Shown here in pieces: positions 1-8,708 of a stretch of 33,981 nt of DNA (position 1 is the first letter of the stretch; every line of letters starts with the position of its first letter). Location of the stretch: NCBI GenBank assembly GCA_012797085.1, contig JAAZPT010000289.1, positions 1 through 33,981 on the forward strand, written 5' to 3'. The notes under the pieces were generated by a model, which was not told the origin of the DNA, ran no database searches, and worked only from the letters and a program-made list of their open reading frames with translations. This DNA comes from Christensenellaceae bacterium. Its GTDB lineage: Bacteria; Bacillota; Clostridia; Christensenellales; Aristaeellaceae. The position numbers were made by a program, and so were the translations under genes.

Positions 1-642
1 ACTACGGTTTGTACCCTTTTCGCGAATAATTTCCGCACGTTCAAAAAGTTCATGGGTTTTCAAAAGTACTGCCCCACCTTCACCCATACTGAAGTTTTTA
101 GTTTCATGAAAACTAAAACAACCAATATCCCCTATTGAGCCCAGTTGCCTACCCTTATATGTTGATGTTACACCCTGAGCTGCATCCTCAACAACGGCTA
201 AATTGTATTTTTTTGCTATTGAGCAAATTGTATCCATTTCACAAGCCAGGCCGGCATAGTGTACGGGAACTATGGCTTTTGTTGCCGGTGTAACAGCTTG
301 TTCTATAAGAGTTTCGTCCATGTTCATAGTATCCGGCCTAACATCAATAAAAACGCATTTTGCACCTCGAAGGGCAAAGGCATTTGCAGTTGAAACAAAG
401 GTGAAGCTGGGCATAATTACCTCATCACCCTCTTTTATGTTAAGCAATATAGCAGCCATTTCCAAGGCATGGGTGCCGCTTGTAGCAAGCAAAACCCCGG
501 CGCTTTTACAATAATCAGCTAAAAAATTATTACATTGTTTGGTATAAAAGCCATCTCCGCATATTTTACGGCGCTCTATTGCATCTTTTATATAATTTAA
601 TTCCTCACCTAAAAAAGGTGGTATATTAAAAGGATAAAGCAT
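1..642 (-). CDS. wecE: DegT/DnrJ/EryC1/StrS aminotransferase, WecE/RffA-like (dTDP-4-amino-4,6-dideoxygalactose transaminase), truncated by window edge
   Basis: Reverse-strand reading frame from ATG at 642: MLYPFNIPPFLGEELNYIKDAIERRKICGDGFYTKQ...GDEVIMPSFTFVSTANAFALRGAKCVFIDVRPDTMNMDETLIEQAVTPATKAIVPVHYAGLACEMDTI...VEDAAQGV...GCFSFHETKNFSMGEGGAVLL...EIIREKGTNRS; closely resembles E. coli WecE as recalled. Open to the window edge. Confidence 0.88.
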   Translation of the reverse strand, partial: MLYPFNIPPFLGEELNYIKDAIERRKICGDGFYTKQCNNFLADYCKSAGVLLATSGTHALEMAAILLNIKEGDEVIMPSFTFVSTANAFALRGAKCVFIDVRPDTMNMDETLIEQAVTPATKAIVPVHYAGLACEMDTICSIAKKYNLAVVEDAAQGVTSTYKGRQLGSIGDIGCFSFHETKNFSMGEGGAVLLKTHELFERAEIIREKGTNRS

Positions 643-730
643 ATTAAAAACCTGCCAAATACTAAATATCATATTAATTATAATGTTATTAATATTTAAT
701 GTCAATTAATACAAAAAGCATTTATTTGCC

Positions 731-758
731 TTGAAAATAATACTATTAATAATATAAT
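731..758 (+). promoter_or_regulatory. Putative promoter TTGAAA-N16-TATAAT for the nitroreductase gene
   Basis: TTGAAA at 731-736, TATAAT at 753-758, RBS AAGGAG at 765-770, ATG at 778. Confidence 0.45.
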
Positions 759-777
759 ATTAATAAGGAGTGATTAT

Positions 778-1299
778 ATGAACACCACTATTGATACAAT
801 AATGACAAGAACCAGCGTTAGAAAATTTAGCGAAACACCCATTACAGCGGAGCAAATCAACATACTGCTGAATGCCGGCATGGCTGCCCCAAGCGCTTTA
901 AACAGGCAACCTTGGGCCTTTATAGTTGTTGATAATGCTGAAATATTACACCGGCTTGGCAAGGGTTTACATTTTGCAAAGGCTCTTTATACGGCTCCTT
1001 TAGCAATTGTAGTATGCGGTAATTTAAAAATGAAGTTGCCCCTTTATAAAGAATTTTGGGTGCAGGATTGTTCCGCTGCAACACAAAACATATTGCTTGC
1101 CGCAAAGGCTCTTGGCCTTGGCAGCTTATGGATAGGTGTACATCCTGTAGAGAACAACGAAAAAAAGGTGAGTGAAATATTGCAATTACCCAAACATATT
1201 GCTCCCCTAAATATAATAGCTTTAGGCTATAGCGAAGATGAACAAAACCCGAAGGATAAGTATGACCCCAAAAAGGTTAAACACAACCTATGGTCTTAA
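778..1299 (+). CDS. Nitroreductase family protein (FMN-dependent)
   Basis: RTSVRKFSETPITAEQINILLNAGMAAPSALNRQPWAFIVVD...DCSAATQNILLAAKALGLGSLWIGVHP is a nitroreductase-type fold signature; RBS AAGGAG upstream. Confidence 0.9.
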   Translation: MNTTIDTIMTRTSVRKFSETPITAEQINILLNAGMAAPSALNRQPWAFIVVDNAEILHRLGKGLHFAKALYTAPLAIVVCGNLKMKLPLYKEFWVQDCSAATQNILLAAKALGLGSLWIGVHPVENNEKKVSEILQLPKHIAPLNIIALGYSEDEQNPKDKYDPKKVKHNLWS

Positions 1300-1318
1300 T
1301 GTAAAGCTTTTGTAAGCA

Positions 1319-1347
1319 TTTGCATTTGCATGTTTTTATGATATAAT
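1319..1347 (+). promoter_or_regulatory. Putative pfkA promoter TTTGCA-N17-TATAAT with extended -10 (TGATATAAT)
   Basis: TTTGCA 1319-1324, TATAAT 1342-1347, TG at 1339-1340. Confidence 0.45.
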
Positions 1348-1399
1348 ATACAAGTTGAATATTGTTATAAACTCAAAAAATATTTTAAGGAGTATTAAT

Positions 1400-2443
1400 A
1401 TGGCAATTAAAAAAATAGGAATTCTAACAAGTGGTGGCGATAGCCCGGGTATGAATGCTTGCGTTGTTTCTGTTGCAAGAATAGCCAACCATTACGGTAT
1501 GCCATTGGTGGGAATTAAGCGTGGATATAACGGCTTAATTGAAATGAATGATCATGACATTGAAACCTTTACAGAATCAGAACTCCTTGATATTGCTGAT
1601 TTACCGGGTACCTATTTAAGAACTGCGCGTTGTAAACCCTTTTACGATCCTGAAGTTCGTAAGCAAGCAGCTAAAAACCTAAACGATAACGACTTTGAAG
1701 CCTTGATAGTTATAGGTGGTGACGGTAGTTTTAACGGTGCTATGCTTTTGGCCGACTTGGGAATACCTTGTGTATGTATTCCGGGAACCATAGATAACGA
1801 CTTGGGTTATACTGAAAAAACATTAGGTTATGATACCGCTGTTAATGTGAGCACAAATGCCGTAAGAAGCATAAGGGCAACATCAAGAAGCCATGATCGC
1901 CCTCACATTGTTCAAGTTATGGGTAGGCGCAGTGGTGATATAGCTTTAAAAACCGCCATGGCAACCGGTGCTGAATTGCTTATAGTACCTGAAAGGGAAT
2001 GGAGCATAGAAGATACAGCCGAAAGGTTTATTAACCTAATTAAAAGGGGCAACAACAGAGCAACCCTTATAATAGGTGAACACTGTTGGCATCAAATGAA
2101 ACCCTTTGACTGGATAAGTGTATTAAGAGAAAATGGCATTGCAGTTCATGACGATGAAGAAATGGATGTTGACAAGCTTGCAAAAGTACTTAAATACCTA
2201 TGTAAAGCTGAAATAAGAGCAACAACCGTTGGTTATACCCAAAGGGGTGCAACTCCTTCATCAAGCGACTGTTCCTTTGCCTTTGCTACAGCTGAAGAGG
2301 CAGTTAACCTTATAAGAAGCGGCAGGTCAAACGTTGCTATAGGTCAAAAACATGGTAGTGTTTACAATTTACCTATAGAAGATGCTTTGAATATTCGCCA
2401 TAAGTTTAACCACGCAAGCTTTGAGTTAATAAATAAGCTATAA
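1400..2443 (+). CDS. pfkA: ATP-type 6-phosphofructokinase
   Basis: IGILTSGGDSPGMNACV, GGDGSFNGA, PGTIDNDLGYTEKTLGYDTA, VMGRRSGDIAL. The GGDGS / PGTIDND residues match the ATP-dependent type. The ORF track starts at 1355, but ATG at 1400 has RBS AAGGAG. Confidence 0.93.
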   Translation: MAIKKIGILTSGGDSPGMNACVVSVARIANHYGMPLVGIKRGYNGLIEMNDHDIETFTESELLDIADLPGTYLRTARCKPFYDPEVRKQAAKNLNDNDFEALIVIGGDGSFNGAMLLADLGIPCVCIPGTIDNDLGYTEKTLGYDTAVNVSTNAVRSIRATSRSHDRPHIVQVMGRRSGDIALKTAMATGAELLIVPEREWSIEDTAERFINLIKRGNNRATLIIGEHCWHQMKPFDWISVLRENGIAVHDDEEMDVDKLAKVLKYLCKAEIRATTVGYTQRGATPSSSDCSFAFATAEEAVNLIRSGRSNVAIGQKHGSVYNLPIEDALNIRHKFNHASFELINKL

Positions 2444-2449
2444 TTTTAT

Positions 2450-2476
2450 AAGGCGGGTTCCCGCCTTTATTATTTT
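2450..2476 (+). terminator. Rho-independent terminator between pfkA and murG
   Basis: AAGGCGGG-TT-CCCGCCTT followed by TATTATTTTT. Confidence 0.7.
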
Positions 2477-2488
2477 TCAGGAGGCCCC

Positions 2489-3559
2489 TTGAACAATAAA
2501 ATTATACTTTTAACAGGCGGCGGTACTGCCGGTCATGTTACCCCACACCTTAGCCTTTTGCCGATACTTAAGGCAGAAGGATATAGTATTGAATATATTG
2601 GCTCTAAAAACAGCATAGAATCTGAAATTATGCACAGGGAAGGCATACATTACAAAAGTATATACTGTGGTAAACTAAGACGTTATTTTAGTTGGGAAAA
2701 CTTTAAAGATATATTTAGAGTGTTGTTTGGCACCATACAAGCATTTTTTTACATAAAAAAATTAAAACCTAATATTGTTTTTAGTAAAGGCGGCTTTGTT
2801 GCCGTTCCTGTAGTAGTTGCCGCTAAGCTTAACAAAATTCCTATAATATGCCATGAAAGCGATATTACCCCCGGACTTGCAACACAGATAAGCAGTAAGT
2901 TTGCCCAGGCAATAGCAACAACATTCCCTGAATGCAGTACAAAGTTAGGAGCAAAATGTTATTATACAGGTACACCTTTACGAAAGGAACTTTTTAAAGG
3001 TGATAAGGAAACAGCCCTAAAGGAATACGGTCTAAATGGTAAAAAGCCTATTTTGCTTGTTATGGGCGGCAGTCAGGGAGCATTGGCTATAAATGAATGC
3101 TTACATGAAAGTTTAGATGAATTGCTTAAAGACTTTGATATATTGCACCTATGTGGTGAAGGTAAAGTAAACGAAAATTTGCTCGATAAAGAAGCATATA
3201 TCCAAATACCTTACTTGCACAAAACATTACCAAATGTTTTACAAGCAGCCGATATAATAGTTTCAAGGGCCGGCAGCAACTCAATAAGCGAATTCCATGC
3301 TTTAAAAAAACCCATGCTTTTAATTCCCCTTCCCCTTAGTGCAAGCCGTGGCGATCAAATATTAAATGCAAAAAGCTTCGAGCAAAGAGGTATTGCTAAA
3401 CTTTTGTTTCAAGAAGATATGAACAAAGAAAGCTTTATTGCAGCCATAAAAAATTTATATGAAGATAGGCAAACTTTAATTAGCAATATGGAAAACGATA
3501 CAGCTAAGGATGGAACAATAGAAATAATAAAGCTTATAGACAAATATTGTAAAAAATAA
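2489..3559 (+). CDS. murG: UDP-N-acetylglucosamine--N-acetylmuramyl-(pentapeptide) pyrophosphoryl-undecaprenol N-acetylglucosamine transferase
   Basis: TTG start with GAGG RBS; ILLTGGGTAGHVTPHLSLLP...SKGGFVAVPVVVAAKLNKIPIICHESDITPGLA...MGGSQGALAIN...SRAGSNSISEFHALKKPMLLIPLP. Confidence 0.95.
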   Translation: MNNKIILLTGGGTAGHVTPHLSLLPILKAEGYSIEYIGSKNSIESEIMHREGIHYKSIYCGKLRRYFSWENFKDIFRVLFGTIQAFFYIKKLKPNIVFSKGGFVAVPVVVAAKLNKIPIICHESDITPGLATQISSKFAQAIATTFPECSTKLGAKCYYTGTPLRKELFKGDKETALKEYGLNGKKPILLVMGGSQGALAINECLHESLDELLKDFDILHLCGEGKVNENLLDKEAYIQIPYLHKTLPNVLQAADIIVSRAGSNSISEFHALKKPMLLIPLPLSASRGDQILNAKSFEQRGIAKLLFQEDMNKESFIAAIKNLYEDRQTLISNMENDTAKDGTIEIIKLIDKYCKK

Positions 3560-3581
3560 ACAATTTATAAATTATCCCTTT

Positions 3582-3621
3582 ATAATATAAGGCCTGTAAT
3601 ATATTACAGGCCTTATATTAT
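3582..3621. terminator. 40-bp perfect palindrome at convergent gene ends; likely bidirectional terminator
   Basis: ATAATATAAGGCCTGTAAT-AT-ATTACAGGCCTTATATTAT, perfect 19-bp arms around a self-complementary AT, between murG (+) and the transglutaminase gene (-). Confidence 0.8.
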
Positions 3622-5951
3622 TTCTGTTTGTTGATTTTAATCTTTTTAAGTTGTTGTTTGTTTTTTAATTTTAGTCTTTTTAACTTTTTGTTATTATTAA
3701 AATTATATGGTTTTAACACAGGCAATATATAAGCGAAAGGTTTTTTAAACCAAGGTAGCGCTTTTGTTAAGTTTTTATAAACAGCTGATGTGTGATTAAG
3801 TTCTATATCCAAATCGCTGTTCTTAGAATAAGCGGCCTTATTTAAAGATGATGCAAAGCCTATTATTGATAAGGGTAATATTTGCATATCCTCTACCTTT
3901 AAAGCATACTCATAAATGGTTTCATCAGCTTTTATTTTAGGTGTTTTTCTGCCATATAATTTTATTAATGTGAATATTGCCGAAGCATATATGAACACCT
4001 TATCCTTTTGAGTTTTTGCCCGCTTTGCTCTGTTTTCCGGCTGCATATAGTATATATAAGCTACTATTAAAGCTATAAGCAACAATATTAATAATATTAG
4101 CCAAAGAGAATTATTGTCTTGATTACCTACGGGTGGCGTATGTTCTTCATCCATAGGAGGACTTTGTGGAGATGGCTCCGGACTTGGGCTCGGTGATGGG
4201 CTCGGCTCAGGAGGAGTATCATCATTTTCTTCCTCTTGATTATCAGGCTGTTCTTCCTCATTCGGTGGAGTTGGCGTTGGTGTGGGTTCAGGATTATTTT
4301 GATTGTTTCGATTATTTCCAGTATTGCCTAATCTTGGTGCTGTTGGATCAAAGGGTATCCATCCAAAATTTTCAAAATATACCTCACACCAGGCATGAGC
4401 ATTTAAGCCTGTAACCCTTGCAATGCCATCACCATCAGGTTGAGCAATAAAGCCTTCAACATACCTTGCCGGTAAACCACTCATCCTTGCAAGCACAGTC
4501 ATAGCTGATGCAAAATGCACACAGTAGCCTTCCTTGCTTGCCAACAAAAAATAAGTTACAAAATCGGTATTTTCCGGTATTTCATCAACATCAAGGGTAT
4601 AGCCATAGCGTTGCCTTAGGTAGGTCATAATAGCATAGGCCTTATTATAAGGCGCCGCATCTTGACTAACTATTTTATCCCTTAAGGCATACATAGCATT
4701 CTCAATATGTTGGGGCAGCTGAGTATATTGCTCATAAATTTCATTATAATAAGGGTCCTTATTTCTTACTGATTTAACTAGGTTTTCTAAACCGGGCTCG
4801 CCACCTTCAACAATTGGTGCAGTAACAGTATATGTATCCCCCGGCACTAAATTTCGGGTAATAAATAGTTCCCCCGCCTCATTAAAGTAGGGGACCATAT
4901 CCCCTTGTGCGCTTATTTTTCTAATATAAGCGGGTGCAAACAGTGTTGTAGGGCTATTTCTGTACATTTGTATTTCTAATTGTTTTGTTTTAAGCAAGCT
5001 GGAATTTTCTCTTATGTTTTTAGGGGGAAGATTTTCAACAAGTACCTTTTGCCTTAAACCAAGCCAACGTGGATTTATAAATAAGTAACGTTTTGAACCC
5101 TTCGTGGATAAAAAGTTATAGCCTGTATAAAAATCCTTCGTTACTCCTCGTAAAAGCACCTTTTTATCCGTTTTTACTGTCATTACAGCTTCTTTGCTAA
5201 GCTCAACTTTACCACCAAACTTATTGGGGCCATCAGGATAATAACCGTAATTTTCTAATGAAAACACTTCCCTTTCCTCAGTAAAGAAAAGATGATCCAA
5301 CACTTGTTGCGTTACATTTTTAGCAAGATCATTAAGGGGTTTTAAAGTTTTTGATGTAAACATAGGTAAAAGTATAAAGCTTAATATGGTTATAACTATA
5401 ACAATTATATTAGCCTTTAAATCAAGTTTTTTTGATTTATCAATGGCGGTAATAAGTACTGCAAGCCACGACGGTAAAGTATAAATAAGCTCCGCCTCAT
5501 TTGAAACTTGATAAGATATAAACATTATTGTTATAACAAACATTGCCATTGCCATAAAATCCCCTTCCTGGTCGGATATGGCAAAGGATAATAGGGCAGA
5601 AAACAAAGCAATTATTATTGCAAAATAATTGCTGTAGATTATAAGAGCTGCCCTTGCACCGTTAAAATAAAGCACAAAAGCTTTAAACATTTGAATCCAA
5701 TGAAATATCAGCTTTGCGCCGGTACCGCTTACAAGTAAATAAACCCCTATTGCTATTAATATGCCTATAGCTGTAAATTTAAACTTTTTACCGAGTTTAA
5801 ATAAAAACATTATTGTTAGTGATAAAACACTTATTGCTATACCTGTGAAAAAGGCATTAGACATGCCAAAGGCTGCAAGCAGCGGCAAAACTATACCTAT
5901 ACTATATAATACAGCAATTATAAACTGATTAATCAGAGTTTTAGCTTTCAA
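3618..5951 (-). CDS. TgpA-like membrane-anchored transglutaminase-domain protein
   Basis: Multiple N-terminal TM segments; transglutaminase core EGYCVHFASAMTVLARMSGLPARYVEGF...NAHAWCEVYFENFGWIPFDPTAP with Cys/His/Asp retained; Pro-rich linker, TM helix and Lys-rich tail. The track start is 5996, but TTG at 5951 has RBS GGAGGAGGTG. Confidence 0.88.
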   Translation of the reverse strand: MKAKTLINQFIIAVLYSIGIVLPLLAAFGMSNAFFTGIAISVLSLTIMFLFKLGKKFKFTAIGILIAIGVYLLVSGTGAKLIFHWIQMFKAFVLYFNGARAALIIYSNYFAIIIALFSALLSFAISDQEGDFMAMAMFVITIMFISYQVSNEAELIYTLPSWLAVLITAIDKSKKLDLKANIIVIVITILSFILLPMFTSKTLKPLNDLAKNVTQQVLDHLFFTEEREVFSLENYGYYPDGPNKFGGKVELSKEAVMTVKTDKKVLLRGVTKDFYTGYNFLSTKGSKRYLFINPRWLGLRQKVLVENLPPKNIRENSSLLKTKQLEIQMYRNSPTTLFAPAYIRKISAQGDMVPYFNEAGELFITRNLVPGDTYTVTAPIVEGGEPGLENLVKSVRNKDPYYNEIYEQYTQLPQHIENAMYALRDKIVSQDAAPYNKAYAIMTYLRQRYGYTLDVDEIPENTDFVTYFLLASKEGYCVHFASAMTVLARMSGLPARYVEGFIAQPDGDGIARVTGLNAHAWCEVYFENFGWIPFDPTAPRLGNTGNNRNNQNNPEPTPTPTPPNEEEQPDNQEEENDDTPPEPSPSPSPSPEPSPQSPPMDEEHTPPVGNQDNNSLWLILLILLLIALIVAYIYYMQPENRAKRAKTQKDKVFIYASAIFTLIKLYGRKTPKIKADETIYEYALKVEDMQILPLSIIGFASSLNKAAYSKNSDLDIELNHTSAVYKNLTKALPWFKKPFAYILPVLKPYNFNNNKKLKRLKLKNKQQLKKIKINKQK

Positions 5952-7107
5952 TCGGCACCTCCTCCGTTTGATCCGGTATAACATAACATACCTCAACCTT
6001 ACGGGATTGTAGCCTGTTTATCATAGGTATAAGGGCAGGATTATCAGGACCGTATGTAACAAGATATAGCCTTACCGTTGGCCCTTTCAAGGCTATTTGC
6101 GATAAAATTTCCGCCAAGTTGGAGCTTAGCCTTGTTGTAATTGCAGCTATTGCTCCGGATTGCCTTATGGATTGCATATCCAACATAATAAGACGTTCAA
6201 ACTTTTCGTTTTCATCAAAGCTGACTGTAGCAAGCTTTTCTAAAAGTACATGCTCTCCCATATTATTATTAAACATAAAGGGACTACTGCCCATAATTGG
6301 CAATTTAACGTTGTTATCAAGCCTAATTTGGCTTACGGCGATAGAAGCCGCCGTTTCAAGCACGGCATCTTTTAAACATGCAACACGTTCATTTGATGCA
6401 CTTTGGCTTACAAAGGGCAGAGCCACATCCATTAGTATTGTTGTAGTAGGAAGTGTAGGCTCATCATATTGTTTAACAAGCAGTTCATTTTTGCGCAAGG
6501 AAAGTTTCCAGTGTATTTTACGCAAAGGGTCACCCATTTGATATTTGCGTACGCCGGACGGTGATGAGGGATCTTCTAAAGCACGGCGAATAGTTTCCGC
6601 TCCCGTATCTCCAACTCCAAACTTTAAACTGTCTATATCAAAGGGTTTTGGAGTAACATACAGAGGTTCTCCGCCTGTTTGTTTGTTTACTTTAAAGGCA
6701 AAAAAACCAAATATATCGCTTACAACACAATACTTTATACCGGGATAATATTTACCTACATGAGCTGCTGTATACTGATAACTTTTTGTTGCACCTTGAT
6801 TAAGCTCCGCTAAAACTTCATTCCCTGCACTATCTTCCATATAGAGTTTTACCGGTGCAATAGGCAATATAGATTTTATATCAATGCTAATACTTATATT
6901 TATTGTTGAACCGCGAGGCATATTATTTTGCGGTATTTTTTGTTTTATATTTAAACTTTTACTTGCAAGTTTTGCGCTTATATATGCGTACAACAAAATA
7001 AAGGTGAATATTATTGCCGGCAACCAATAGCTGGGGTTACCAACGGACAATGCCATAAACACCAAAAACACATATACATATATTACTCTTATGGTTTCTT
7101 TTTTCAT
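5941..7107 (-). CDS. DUF58 domain-containing protein
   Basis: PSSPSGVRKYQMGDPLRKIHWKLSLRKNELLVKQYDEP is the DUF58 core; located between MoxR and transglutaminase genes. Confidence 0.9.
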   Translation of the reverse strand: MKKETIRVIYVYVFLVFMALSVGNPSYWLPAIIFTFILLYAYISAKLASKSLNIKQKIPQNNMPRGSTINISISIDIKSILPIAPVKLYMEDSAGNEVLAELNQGATKSYQYTAAHVGKYYPGIKYCVVSDIFGFFAFKVNKQTGGEPLYVTPKPFDIDSLKFGVGDTGAETIRRALEDPSSPSGVRKYQMGDPLRKIHWKLSLRKNELLVKQYDEPTLPTTTILMDVALPFVSQSASNERVACLKDAVLETAASIAVSQIRLDNNVKLPIMGSSPFMFNNNMGEHVLLEKLATVSFDENEKFERLIMLDMQSIRQSGAIAAITTRLSSNLAEILSQIALKGPTVRLYLVTYGPDNPALIPMINRLQSRKVEVCYVIPDQTEEVPIES

Positions 7108-7120
7108 TTAAGGGGCTCCA

Positions 7121-8068
7121 TTAGCCAAGCCTTACCGGAACTGTTACGTTTTCCATTACCTTAGCTAATATAGACTCTGTTGTTATTCCCTTTAACTTGG
7201 CATCCGGTGTGGGTTGCATTCTGTGGCAAAGCACAGGGTATACCATTCGTCTAATATCGTCGGGCAACACATAATCTCTCTCTTCTAAAAGGGCACAAGC
7301 TTGCCCCGCCTTTAATAGTGCAATGGCAGCACGGGTGGAACAACCTAATTGTAATGCACTTTGCACTCTGGTTGCCGCTGCAATTGTTGCAACATATTGT
7401 TTGATTTCCATAGAACAATATACTGTTCCCAATATATTTTGAAGGTTGATAATATCCTCTGCAGTACATATAGCTTGAATTGAATCTAATGGGTTGGATA
7501 CACCTGTATAGCGGTTTAAAACATCCATCTCTTCCTCTATTGTTGGGTAACCTATATTAATTCTCATAAAAAATCTATCCAACTGGGCTTCCGGAAGAGG
7601 GTATGTGCCCACAAATTCACTGGGATTTTGTGTAGCAAGCACCATAAAGGGCCTTGGCAAGGGATGGGTTACGCCATCAACTGTAACCTGATATTCCTCC
7701 ATTGCCTCCAAAAGGCTGGACTGTGTTTTGGGAGACGTTCTGTTTATTTCATCAGCCAAAACAAACTGACTCATAACAGCACCTTCGTGATAGTTCATTT
7801 CCCCTGTTTTAAAATTAACTGCCGTAAAACCTGTAATATCGCTTGGCACTACATCAGGTGTAAACTGTATTCGCTTAAATGAGCAATTTAATGAGCGAGC
7901 CAAAGCACTTGCCAAAGTTGTTTTACCTGTACCGGGCACATCCTCTATAAGCACATGGCCTTTACAAATAAGGGCAATAAGGGCAAGCTCTATGGCCTCC
8001 TCCTTACCTACTATTACCTTAGCTACATTTTGTTTTAATAACTCTATTGTTCTACGTGGATTTATCAT
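7121..8068 (-). CDS. MoxR family AAA+ ATPase
   Basis: Walker A EDVPGTGKTTLA, Walker B FVLADEINRTSPKTQSSLLEAMEEYQVTVDG, ATQNPSEFVGTYPLPEAQLDRF. Confidence 0.95.
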   Translation of the reverse strand: MINPRRTIELLKQNVAKVIVGKEEAIELALIALICKGHVLIEDVPGTGKTTLASALARSLNCSFKRIQFTPDVVPSDITGFTAVNFKTGEMNYHEGAVMSQFVLADEINRTSPKTQSSLLEAMEEYQVTVDGVTHPLPRPFMVLATQNPSEFVGTYPLPEAQLDRFFMRINIGYPTIEEEMDVLNRYTGVSNPLDSIQAICTAEDIINLQNILGTVYCSMEIKQYVATIAAATRVQSALQLGCSTRAAIALLKAGQACALLEERDYVLPDDIRRMVYPVLCHRMQPTPDAKLKGITTESILAKVMENVTVPVRLG

Positions 8069-8102
8069 ATATATCCCCTTTTACTTATTAAAATACTTAA
8101 AT

Positions 8103-8131
8103 ATTGTATCAAATGCTACGGCATATTACAA
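8103..8131 (-). promoter_or_regulatory. Putative promoter of the moxR-DUF58-transglutaminase operon
   Basis: Reverse strand TTGTAA (8131-8126) -N17- TACAAT (8108-8103), about 35 nt upstream of the moxR start. Confidence 0.45.
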
Positions 8132-8255
8132 GGTATATGTTTAATTACTATGTAAATTTTGTTAAATTTTGTAATGTTTTTGCAACACTATTTTTTATAA
8201 ATAGATATACATGTATTGAATTAGTGTTTTTTATATTATAAAGTACATATACATC

Positions 8256-8284
8256 TTGACATAAATCCGTATAAAAAGTATATT
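8256..8284 (+). promoter_or_regulatory. Near-consensus sigma-A promoter TTGACA-N17-TATATT for the gcvH-like/lplA-like pair
   Basis: TTGACA 8256-8261, TATATT 8279-8284; RBS GGAGGTG at 8305-8311, ATG at 8320. Confidence 0.65.
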
Positions 8285-8319
8285 AATAATTATAGGTAGT
8301 ATTGGAGGTGAAAGTATTT

Positions 8320-8694
8320 ATGATAGACTTGGATTCTCTTATGTTTACAAGAACTGACGAATGGGTAAAGTATGTAGATAAAAACATCGCATTAGTAGGC
8401 ATAACCGAAAATGCTATAAAACTGCTTGGCAAAATAAAATATATCAGCTTGCCTAAAGTAGGAGATTTTTTAAAAGTTGGAGATGTTTTAGCAAGAACAG
8501 AGTCATCAATTAGCGATGGTAAGGTATATTCCCCCTTTGATGGTATTGTAGTTGAAGTAAACGACAGTTTGGCAAAACACCCTGAACAAATTATTGAAAA
8601 TCCTTTTGGTGTTTGGATAGCCAAAATAGAATTTAACGGCAATAGGGATATTCTTTTAAGCTATGAAGAATACTGCGAGGAAATTAACAGTTAA
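8320..8694 (+). CDS. GcvH-like (glycine cleavage H / lipoyl-domain) protein lacking the canonical lipoylation lysine
   Basis: LMFTRTDEWVKYVDKNIALVGITENAIKLLGKIKYISLPKVGDFLKVGDVLARTESSISDGKVYSPFDGIVVEVNDSLAKHPEQIIENPFGVWIAKIEF aligns without gaps to GcvH around ESVKAASDIYAPVSG. The track start is 8302 (TTG); ATG 8320 fits the RBS. Confidence 0.85.
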   Translation: MIDLDSLMFTRTDEWVKYVDKNIALVGITENAIKLLGKIKYISLPKVGDFLKVGDVLARTESSISDGKVYSPFDGIVVEVNDSLAKHPEQIIENPFGVWIAKIEFNGNRDILLSYEEYCEEINS

Positions 8695-8708
8695 GGAGCT
8701 TCAACTTT

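Noticed and set aside
4150-4300. Short tandem repeats, considered as a repeat array or CRISPR
   Set aside because: They are Pro-Ser/Pro-Thr codon repeats within the transglutaminase linker; no spacer-repeat structure. No CRISPR array seen anywhere in the window.
4166-6748. Plus-strand ORFs (82, 140 and 67 aa) opposite the transglutaminase and DUF58 genes
   Set aside because: Antisense shadows of well-supported minus-strand genes.
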